A DNA stretch of 7,841 nt, from assembly GCA_030618965.1 (NCBI GenBank), contig JAUXCJ010000033.1:1-7841 (forward strand), read 5' to 3'. The stretch comes from Thiomargarita sp. (GTDB lineage Bacteria > Pseudomonadota > Gammaproteobacteria > Beggiatoales > Beggiatoaceae). Of this stretch, positions 1 to 7,289 are shown piece by piece (position 1 is the stretch's first letter; every line of letters begins with the position of its first letter). The notes under the pieces were generated by a model. It saw only the letters and a program-made list of their open reading frames with translations, had not been told where the DNA came from and did no database searches. A program made the position numbers and the translations under genes.

Positions 1-1177
1 CATCTATATTTAAATAGGCAATCAATAAACCTTCGAGGTTGTGTAAACGGTTGCTAATTTTATCAAGGCGATATTGCAATCTACGACGCACGGTTTCTAA
101 ACGAAAGCTGAGCCATTCTGAAAGTAGCATTTTCAGATTTTTGACTTGAGGAAGGCCATTCAGCCCAATTATATTCATATTAACGCGGAAACTACGCTCT
201 AAATCTGTAGTCGCAAATAAATGAGTCATCACCGCATCAAGTTCAACCCGATGAGAGCGGGGCACAATGACTAAACGCACTGGATTTTCATGATCGGATT
301 CATCACGAATATCTTCGATCATCGGCAACTTTTTCGCTATCATTTGTGCTGCGATTTGGGTGATGATTTTGCTGCCAGAGGTTTGATGTGGGAGCGCGGT
401 TATCACAATATCACTGTTTTCACAAAGATAAGTTGCTCGCATACGAATGGAACCGTTGCCAGTTTCATACATTTTTAATAAATCAGCCGCTGGCGTAATA
501 ATTTCAGCTTCTGTAGGATAATCAGGCGCGGGTAAATGGGCGCATAAGTCGGCAATGCTGGCTTCAGGATATTTTAATAAATGAATACAGGCTGTGACGA
601 CTTCAGCTAAATTATGCGGAGGAATATCGGTTGCCATACCAACAGCAATACCCATAGCCCCGTTCAGCAAAATATTCGGTAAACGGGCAGGTAATAAACG
701 GGGTTCTTGCAAAGTTCCATCAAAATTAGCTTGCCAATCGACTGTACCCAGTCCTAATTCACTCAAAAGCACATCACTATACGCCGCCAAACGCGCTTCA
801 GTATAACGCATGGCTGCAAAAGATTTGGGATTATCAATTGATCCCCAATTTCCTTGGCCATCAACCAATGGATAACGATAAGAAAACGCTTGCGCCATCA
901 ATACCATGGCTTCATAACACGCCATATCACCGTGAGGGTGGAAACGCCCCAACACATCGCCGACAGTGCGGGCTGATTTTTTATATTTGCCACTAGATTT
1001 CAGCCCTAAATCGAACATTGAATAAAGAATGCGTCGCTGTACAGGTTTTAAACCATCACCGATATGAGGCAAAGCACGATCTAAAATGACGTACATGGCA
1101 TAGTCAAGATAGGCTTGTTCGGTGAATTGGTGTAAGGGTTGACGTTCTATTTCTTCGGGGATTATGTTGGTTTTCAT
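1..1177 (-). CDS. parC: DNA topoisomerase IV subunit A (ParC), N-terminal part, cut by left window edge
   Basis: ParC is the DNA-cleaving subunit of topoisomerase IV, which decatenates daughter chromosomes together with ParE. The 392 complete codons present correspond to the winged-helix/tower breakage-reunion domain; the rest of the tower and the C-terminal beta-pinwheel lie beyond the left edge. Visible landmarks are [10 protein letters not shown] (residues 40-49), [12 protein letters not shown] (73-84), the catalytic tyrosine Y125 in [24 protein letters not shown] and [18 protein letters not shown]. The alignment to E. coli ParC is nearly gapless with an offset of +5, and ParC-type wording such as HPHGDxACYEAM separates it from GyrA. 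The ATG at 1175-1177 fits the family N-terminus, although no strong Shine-Dalgarno is visible. At the residue equivalent to E. coli Ser80 this protein has Met85, while Glu89 (E. coli Glu84) is kept. The patatin gene lies upstream on the same strand, 102 bp away and separated by a hairpin, so co-transcription is unlikely. Confidence 0.97.
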   Translation of the reverse strand, partial: MKTNIIPEEIERQPLHQFTEQAYLDYAMYVILDRALPHIGDGLKPVQRRILYSMFDLGLKSSGKYKKSARTVGDVLGRFHPHGDMACYEAMVLMAQAFSYRYPLVDGQGNWGSIDNPKSFAAMRYTEARLAAYSDVLLSELGLGTVDWQANFDGTLQEPRLLPARLPNILLNGAMGIAVGMATDIPPHNLAEVVTACIHLLKYPEASIADLCAHLPAPDYPTEAEIITPAADLLKMYETGNGSIRMRATYLCENSDIVITALPHQTSGSKIITQIAAQMIAKKLPMIEDIRDESDHENPVRLVIVPRSHRVELDAVMTHLFATTDLERSFRVNMNIIGLNGLPQVKNLKMLLSEWLSFRLETVRRRLQYRLDKISNRLHNLEGLLIAYLNID

Positions 1178-1225
1178 TATTATTCTATTGAACTTAAAAA
1201 TAATTTTTAATTTTTATAAAGAAAG

Positions 1226-1272
1226 GCAACCCCCTAGCCCCCTCCCGCTGGGCGGGGGATTGAAGGGGGGGG
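1226..1272. repeat. C/G-rich imperfect inverted repeat (possible terminator or dispersed repeat)
   Basis: This element stands out in AT-rich surroundings. A C-run arm with the sequence CCCCCTAGCCCCCTCCCGC is followed by a TGG loop and GCGGGGG, then ATTGAA and a run of eight G. The inner stem is CCCGC (1244-1248) with GCGGG (1252-1256), extended by one wobble and one C-G pair. The outer CCCCC (1230-1234) can pair with the G-run at 1265-1272. It lies 8 bp beyond the stop codon of the patatin gene, so it may end that transcript before parC. The minus-strand sequence after it is T-rich but has no clean T-run, so Rho-independent activity is uncertain. Its composition suggests a dispersed intergenic repeat, which one copy cannot prove. 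Confidence 0.55.
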
Positions 1273-1279
1273 AGAAATG

Positions 1280-2308
1280 CTAAGATTGAAGTATCTCAAT
1301 ATCATCATCAGTTATTTGTAAAGATAATTCAATACCATATTGCTTATACTGTTCAGTATATTCAACTTTATCCATGCCGTATTCTTCTTCTTTCAAAATA
1401 GTGTCAATCCGCTTGAATTGTATTTTTGGATTTTGTCTTGAGATGTAAACAGTTGCAAGAACTTGATCCACAATGAAATTATTGTCAATTGCTGTTAGGC
1501 CACTTTGGAAACGCTTTTGCTTATTTTTTTCAGTAGCTTTGTGATATGAAATATACTGATCAAGATTACCAGCACCTAATGAGAGAATATAAATATCTTC
1601 TGAATGAGTCGCCCAACCGTTAGCCAGAATTTCGACTAAGAGGTGACTCAATGCATTGTTGTGTATGCTTTGTCCCGAATCCTGAAAAATAGCACCCTTC
1701 TTTCTTATGAGGTTGACACTTCCTTCTTCATGACTATACTGACATTGTTCATAGTGATCCGGTTGATAGTGACACCATTCGTAATTCTCTACGTTGATTT
1801 CTCCAAAATAATACGCAGATGATAGCGCAGACCATGACATCACATCGACAATTGGGTATTTTCCATGTTCTTCCCATGATTTGAAGAAATGTGTTCTTTG
1901 GGAACAAAGATTGAAGCTGGAGCTTATAAATCGAGTTTTCAAGTCTGATAGCTTGATTTCGCTTAATGGAATTGGATTTCCAAACTCATCTTTATCTTCT
2001 GTTGTTATTTTAGCAATTTCTGCCAAGAAAGGTTGGCGATCATATTTACTGCGCTTCCAGTTTTTTGGGTTCCACAAAGGCCGTCTAGTGACCAGCTTTT
2101 TACCTTTATCAACATGTAAGCTAACAAGCTTTTCTGTTGGAACGCCTGCCGCAATCGCCCCCCCAATAATCGCGCCTGTGGAAATACCCGTTATCAAATC
2201 AAAACATTCACATAAGGGTTTTCCCAACTTTTTTTCCAAGTGTGCAAGCACAGTGGCGGGTATGACACCCATAATCCCACCACCGTCGATTTGTAGTATT
2301 TTTTTCAT
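1280..2308 (-). CDS. patatin-like phospholipase family protein
   Basis: This 342-residue protein has the layout of a patatin lipid acyl hydrolase, with a Ser-Asp dyad that cleaves acyl chains from phospholipids or related lipids. The N-terminus carries the oxyanion-hole glycines as DGGGIMG (residues 8-14) and the nucleophile elbow GISTG with Ser43. The usual S-A-xx-yF helix reads WSALSSAYYFG (159-169). The catalytic Asp is most likely Asp210 in FQDSGQSIHNN, so the usual DGG/DGA is DSG here, and Met13 replaces the common Arg/Lys of the glycine motif. Between the helix and Asp210 is a Tyr/Cys/His-rich insert (about 171-205). No signal peptide or transmembrane helix is evident, suggesting a cytoplasmic or peripheral enzyme. 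The ATG is firm: an in-frame TGA lies four codons upstream with no other start between, although the Shine-Dalgarno is weak. The size resembles the CapV class of anti-phage effectors, but no cyclic-nucleotide synthase or other defence gene is nearby, so a defence role is not supported. Confidence 0.9.
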   Translation of the reverse strand: MKKILQIDGGGIMGVIPATVLAHLEKKLGKPLCECFDLITGISTGAIIGGAIAAGVPTEKLVSLHVDKGKKLVTRRPLWNPKNWKRSKYDRQPFLAEIAKITTEDKDEFGNPIPLSEIKLSDLKTRFISSSFNLCSQRTHFFKSWEEHGKYPIVDVMSWSALSSAYYFGEINVENYEWCHYQPDHYEQCQYSHEEGSVNLIRKKGAIFQDSGQSIHNNALSHLLVEILANGWATHSEDIYILSLGAGNLDQYISYHKATEKNKQKRFQSGLTAIDNNFIVDQVLATVYISRQNPKIQFKRIDTILKEEEYGMDKVEYTEQYKQYGIELSLQITDDDIEILQS

Positions 2309-2479
2309 TAAATTCGCTCAGTTAAAATGTAAACCTAGTTTTATAAATAATTAAATCACCTATTTTCCTAAAAAACCTATAAGAATTGAAAGGGATTTTT
2401 TATTACTTACCTATAAAAAATATAATTTACGCTAATAATAATCTTTTTTTATAATTAATAACGATATAAATAAATTTCA

Positions 2480-2508
2480 TTGATAGGTTTATGAATTATC
2501 ACTACACT
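2480..2508 (+). promoter_or_regulatory. probable sigma-70 promoter of the PDC-sensor gene
   Basis: TTGATA (2480-2485, five of six consensus bases) is followed after exactly 17 bp by TACACT (2503-2508, four of six). Transcription would start near 2515, giving a leader of about 20 nt before the GGAG ribosome binding site at 2524-2527 and the ATG at 2536. The rest of the divergent gap (2309-2479) is extremely AT-rich and probably holds the opposing promoter of the patatin gene, for which I could not single out a convincing pair of boxes. Confidence 0.5.
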
Positions 2509-2535
2509 ATATACAAAATAAATGGAGAATAACAA

Positions 2536-3564
2536 ATGTGGGTAAAAGATATTGGAAAACAATCCAAAGCATTGAAGGCTATATTTGAGCCAAATATGCT
2601 GAAATTGTCTAAAGCATGTGTACTTTGTTGGTCAGATTTGGAGCGTTTGGATAATATATTAAGTACGTATTTTTCCTCAATTCCATACTGTCATCTGATT
2701 TATGCAGTTGATAAATTCGGCAAACAAATTAGTTCTAACATCAATGCTTATGGTATAGATTATAGTTATCGTAATCAGGATTTATCAAAGCGTCCTTATT
2801 CGATCAATTTAAAACGTAATTTTATGCTATCTTCTGTGTATATTAATCAAAACACAGGGTGTCCTTGTATAAGTGCTGTTCATAGTGTAAGTGATGATTC
2901 ACAGCAATTTTTAGGGTTTATCGTGGCTGATTTTGATCTTCGTAATTTACCTTTAGCAATATCGTCTGATAAAGGAAATTCATTGCCACATAATTGCAAA
3001 CGTCGTCAAGCTTCAGAATTTTGTACGAAGAATGCCTTTGACAAGTACCCGAATGAACTGCAAGGAATATTGCACAAACTGATCAGTGATCATGGCTTGT
3101 TTCATGTCACAATACATTACGCGAGTGCTCAGGTAATGTTATGGTCAATGGATGACCCTTATCAATACAGTATTTATGATGCTAAACAATTATTTGATCA
3201 AGATATGTATTTACTATATTCTCGCCTCCCTTATCCAGCTAATGCTAAGGTGTCGAATGATCAAGTCCAACAAGTACTAGAACACTTTAATAACTTGCGA
3301 GGTGTAGATGAACAGATTTATCTGTGTTCAGCTTCTCTTAATATCATGAATGGTATGGTGGGTTTAAGTTTTTCTTTTGATGGCACTCAATATATGTCTG
3401 TTGATGAATTCTTAAACAAGAATTGGCATCATTGGTTTGAAGCCGTCACCCTGAGTGTTAAAGAAAATGCCGATAGGAAAAAAGAAAGATTTTCCATAAA
3501 TAAGAATTTTGAAAAAGATTTCTTACCAATCTTAAAGACACGGCATAGTGTTGAGTTAATGTGA
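2536..3564 (+). CDS. PDC/Cache-type sensor domain protein, apparently cytoplasmic
   Basis: This 342-residue protein has the sequence style of a PDC/Cache sensing domain in its first half: IYAVDKFGKQISSNI (55-69), a DLSKRPY segment (82-88), SSVYINQNTGCPCISAVHSV (99-118) and FLGFIVADFDLRNL (125-138). That strand order and the closing DFDL are typical of ligand-binding Cache domains. The second half (about 170-310) is unassigned, with aromatic-rich stretches such as MLWSMDDPYQYSIYD and NKNWHHWFEAV, and it ends in a lysine-rich tail. No signal peptide, transmembrane helix, HAMP, kinase, GGDEF or chemotaxis domain is visible, so there is no obvious output module; Cache domains are usually extracytoplasmic, which makes this unusual. 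The start is well supported by GGAG eight bases upstream of the ATG. It is divergent from the patatin gene and transcribed alone, closed by a strong hairpin terminator. The ligand and role are unknown; the sensor assignment rests on motif resemblance only. Confidence 0.8.
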   Translation: MWVKDIGKQSKALKAIFEPNMLKLSKACVLCWSDLERLDNILSTYFSSIPYCHLIYAVDKFGKQISSNINAYGIDYSYRNQDLSKRPYSINLKRNFMLSSVYINQNTGCPCISAVHSVSDDSQQFLGFIVADFDLRNLPLAISSDKGNSLPHNCKRRQASEFCTKNAFDKYPNELQGILHKLISDHGLFHVTIHYASAQVMLWSMDDPYQYSIYDAKQLFDQDMYLLYSRLPYPANAKVSNDQVQQVLEHFNNLRGVDEQIYLCSASLNIMNGMVGLSFSFDGTQYMSVDEFLNKNWHHWFEAVTLSVKENADRKKERFSINKNFEKDFLPILKTRHSVELM

Positions 3565-3577
3565 ACTAGTATGATGT

Positions 3578-3627
3578 AGTCGGAGTGCAAGGTAACCTCG
3601 CACTCCGACTGTATAATTATATTTTTT
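3578..3627 (+). terminator. Rho-independent terminator after the PDC-sensor gene
   Basis: An 11-bp perfect stem, AGTCGGAGTGC (3578-3588) with GCACTCCGACT (3600-3610), encloses AAGGTAACCTC, in which AGG/CCT can add three inner pairs around a TAA triloop. On the plus strand it is followed by an AT-rich stretch and six T at 3622-3627. It begins 14 bp after the stop of the sensor gene and lies between convergent genes. No T-run follows it on the minus strand, so it should act mainly for the plus-strand transcript. Confidence 0.8.
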
Positions 3628-3635
3628 AAACTGCC

Positions 3636-4292
3636 TTAAAATACAAAATGACCCTCCGGTGTTCCCAACAAAGGCGGTAACAAGGTTTCAAATAATGCCT
3701 CCGTGTAAAAATCGCCTGCAATGCGCGTAATTAAGTGCGCTTGCATGATTGGCTCATCTCCGACAATTGCCAACAAACGACCACCTTCATTCAATTGCTC
3801 TTGAAAATGCGGCTTTAGCAAGGTTACAGAACCAGTTAAAACAATCGCATCATAGCGCGTACTTAGATTCCAACCATTAATCGCATCACCAGTTTTGATA
3901 GAAACATTGTGAATATTCAATGCGTTCAATTTACTCGCCACCTCTGTGACAAAATCCTCATAAATATCCACACTGTCAACATGTTTAGCCGATTTTGCCA
4001 ATAATGCAGTCATATAGCCACTGCCGGTCCCGATTTCTAGTACCGAATCCTTGGGTGTGAGCCGCAAAGATTGTACTATTCGCCCTTCAAGTTTCGGGGA
4101 CATCATTTCTTGATCGTGTGCCAGCGGAATATTGATATCAGCAAAGGCCAAATTACGGTAAGCCGTTGGGACAAAATCCTCTCTAGGCACCTCAGAAATT
4201 AAATTCAATACTTGTGGATCTAGGACATCCCAAGGACGGACTTGCTGTTCAACCATATTAAAGCGAGCTTGTTTAGTATCGACTTGGAGCAT
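3636..4292 (-). CDS. pcm: protein-L-isoaspartate O-methyltransferase family protein (divergent)
   Basis: This 218-residue protein has the class I SAM-dependent methyltransferase core of the isoaspartyl methyltransferase family, which repairs aged proteins by methylating L-isoaspartyl residues. The SAM-binding motif I is VLEIGTGSGYMTALLA (84-99), the acidic post-I region is SVDIYED (107-113), and motif II/III lies around YDAIVLTGS (147-155) and LNEGGRLLAIVG (167-178). The N-terminus MVEQQVRPWDVLDPQVL (13-29) and PREDFVP (36-42) are typical of a gammaproteobacterial subgroup annotated as Pcm. The family's usual active-site segment, of the form QTISQPY, is replaced by QEMMSPK (61-67), so aligned without gaps the catalytic Ser is Met64. 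True isoaspartyl repair activity is therefore doubtful; another carboxyl or small-molecule substrate is possible. The ATG is supported by AGGA seven bases upstream. The gene is single, divergent from thiC and convergent with the sensor gene. Confidence 0.9.
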   Translation of the reverse strand: MLQVDTKQARFNMVEQQVRPWDVLDPQVLNLISEVPREDFVPTAYRNLAFADINIPLAHDQEMMSPKLEGRIVQSLRLTPKDSVLEIGTGSGYMTALLAKSAKHVDSVDIYEDFVTEVASKLNALNIHNVSIKTGDAINGWNLSTRYDAIVLTGSVTLLKPHFQEQLNEGGRLLAIVGDEPIMQAHLITRIAGDFYTEALFETLLPPLLGTPEGHFVF

Positions 4293-4376
4293 AATTTATT
4301 CCTGTGTGAAAGAGTAGATAGGAAGAATAACAAGGTTAAGTCTAGCAAAACTTGTCGAAAATATTAAACGTTTTAA

Positions 4377-4405
4377 TTGACTCATTTTCATATCAAGTAT
4401 AAAGT
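4377..4405 (+). promoter_or_regulatory. probable sigma-70 promoter of thiC
   Basis: TTGACT (4377-4382, five of six consensus bases) lies 15 bp before TATAAA (4398-4403) or 17 bp before the overlapping TAAAGT (4400-4405). Transcription would start around 4410, just ahead of the first riboswitch nucleotides near 4421, as expected for a leader-controlled gene. A further GATAAT at 4406-4411 is too far from this -35 box to pair with it. Confidence 0.5.
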
Positions 4406-4420
4406 GATAATCTAAATAAC

Positions 4421-6311
<1,891 letters not shown>

Positions 6312-6331
6312 TGGGCATTAAGTTAAGAAAA

Positions 6332-6402
6332 ACCTGCGAGGAGAGCAATACCTCGGAGGTTAATTTGACAACGACCTCCGAGGTATTGTTCTCCTCGGAG
6401 GT
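6332..6402. repeat. 29-bp inverted repeat between convergent genes; likely bidirectional terminator
   Basis: The left arm (6332-6360) and right arm (6374-6402) match at 27 of 29 positions in inverted orientation around a 13-bp loop. Each arm contains shorter palindromes of the form ACCTCnGAGGT (6350-6360 and 6374-6384), so the element is a nested palindrome that can fold as one long hairpin or two small ones. It starts 20 bp after the thiC stop and ends 6 bp before the stop codon of the minus-strand gene. TTTT follows at 6407-6410 on the plus strand, and an A-rich stretch at 6326-6332 gives T on the minus strand, so it may end both transcripts. The long arms are more than a terminator needs and suggest a mobile or dispersed palindromic element. 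Confidence 0.75.
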
Positions 6403-6408
6403 CTGATT

Positions 6409-7035
6409 TTAAAGCTTAACTTTCAAACTAAATTTAGAAATAACAGCTAGTTGGTATTGATAAGTATCATCTTCGCCCCAAATTTCTTCATTTAGTTCTT
6501 CAAGAATTTGGCGATTGAGTTTAAGTAAATTCCCCTTTAGATAATCATAAAGGTAGGTAAACAAACCTTTATCAATAGCTTGCAATAATCGCGTTTGCCA
6601 AAAAAACATCCCCAGTTCAGTTTGATTGTTATCGCTGATTATAATGTCATAAGTTTCAATAATATAGTCAAAAAATATCTTTTCCGCTAAACCAGCAGTT
6701 AATCCTTTATATTTGGGATCAACAGTTCGCCACAATAAGATTTGTGTTACTGGACGAGAATTTAAGTGAATATCAGTCACAATAATGACTTTATTATAAT
6801 AAAGCACTTTTTCTTCAGTTTTTGAAACCAGCGCAATTTCAAAAGTATTATCCGATTCTCTCGCATCAACTCGAATCAGATCAAATCCTTCTAAAATCGA
6901 CAAGCCCAGTTTAGCGAGTATAGATTTGGGTGAATTAGCTATAAGATGTTGATAAAACTCACGATTAAGTTTATTTTGCATGAGTTTTTTAAAATCTTGT
7001 TTGATATCTTTACGGTTTAGATATAACTGTGGCAT
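6409..7035 (-). CDS. uncharacterised protein, weak GNAT-like features
   Basis: I do not recognise this 208-residue protein with certainty. The middle part, TQILLWRTVDPKYKGLTAGLAEKIFFDYII in style (97-126), has a strand, a Y-K-G-L-T-A-G-L-A loop and a helix resembling motif A of GNAT acetyltransferases. It is followed by IIISDNNQTELGMFFWQTRL (131-150), which resembles the strand-loop-W segment of some phage-associated GNAT proteins. The glycine loop is not a clean QxxGxG/A, so acetyltransferase activity is only a suggestion. The N-terminus is basic and helical, and an acidic helix (178-190) lies near the C-terminus. There is no signal peptide or membrane segment. AAGGAG at 7048-7053 is a strong ribosome binding site, but it lies 12 bases before the ATG, which is longer than usual; no better in-frame start was seen. 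The gene is convergent with thiC and lies downstream of the hydrogenase gene on the same strand, 254 bp away. Confidence 0.8.
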   Translation of the reverse strand: MPQLYLNRKDIKQDFKKLMQNKLNREFYQHLIANSPKSILAKLGLSILEGFDLIRVDARESDNTFEIALVSKTEEKVLYYNKVIIVTDIHLNSRPVTQILLWRTVDPKYKGLTAGLAEKIFFDYIIETYDIIISDNNQTELGMFFWQTRLLQAIDKGLFTYLYDYLKGNLLKLNRQILEELNEEIWGEDDTYQYQLAVISKFSLKVKL

Positions 7036-7090
7036 AGTGATTTGTTGCTCCTTATCTGATAAATAGCAATTACAAGGATTGTTTGAACTG

Positions 7091-7127
7091 TGATTAACTG
7101 ATTAACCATGATTAAAATACAATTAAC
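7091..7127. repeat. short tandem TGATTAAC-type repeats upstream of the uncharacterised gene
   Basis: TGATTAAC occurs twice back to back (7091-7098 and 7099-7106), followed by TGATTAAA at 7109-7116 and AATTAAC at 7121-7127. ATTAA therefore recurs at intervals of 8, 10 and 11 bp, close to one helical turn for the later copies. The array lies about 55-90 bp upstream of the minus-strand gene start, where a regulator could bind. It could equally be low-complexity intergenic sequence. Confidence 0.4.
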
Positions 7128-7152
7128 ACCGATTTTCACAAGCCTTTAACAA

Positions 7153-7242
7153 TCATATTATACCGTTCTGAGTGTCTAAAATCGCTTCTACGCCATTATG
7201 TTTCTGATCGGCATTCCAAATTTCTTGATAAATTCCTGCCAT
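7153..7242 (-). CDS. putative 29-residue small protein or gene remnant
   Basis: An ATG at 7242 is preceded by GGAG at 7250-7253 with a seven-base spacer, the best ribosome binding site in this gap. The frame reads MAGIYQEIWNADQK at its start and stops at TGA after 29 codons. It begins 47 bp after the hydrogenase large-subunit stop on the same strand, so it could be translated from the hydrogenase transcript. The peptide is hydrophilic, with no membrane segment, and I do not recognise it. It reads like the N-terminus of a larger protein, so a truncated remnant is as likely as a true small gene. Reading past the stop in all minus-strand frames gave no obvious continuation. The codons around the start are partly repeated 46 bp further on. 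Confidence 0.4.
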   Translation of the reverse strand: MAGIYQEIWNADQKHNGVEAILDTQNGII

Positions 7243-7289
7243 TATGTTTCTCCAATTTTGCAATGAACTCTAAAAAGATAATTGCTAAA

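Noticed and set aside
290..806. Short plus-strand open frames inside the parC region
   Set aside because: They are antisense to a continuous, highly conserved ParC reading frame and encode no recognisable protein.
1881..2354. 157-codon plus-strand open frame
   Set aside because: It lies antisense to the patatin gene, has no recognisable domain, and is a mirror of that coding sequence.
1280..3564. CBASS-like defence system built on the patatin
   Set aside because: CapV-type effectors come with a CD-NTase synthase; neither that nor Cap2/Cap3 proteins are present, and the neighbour is a Cache-type protein.
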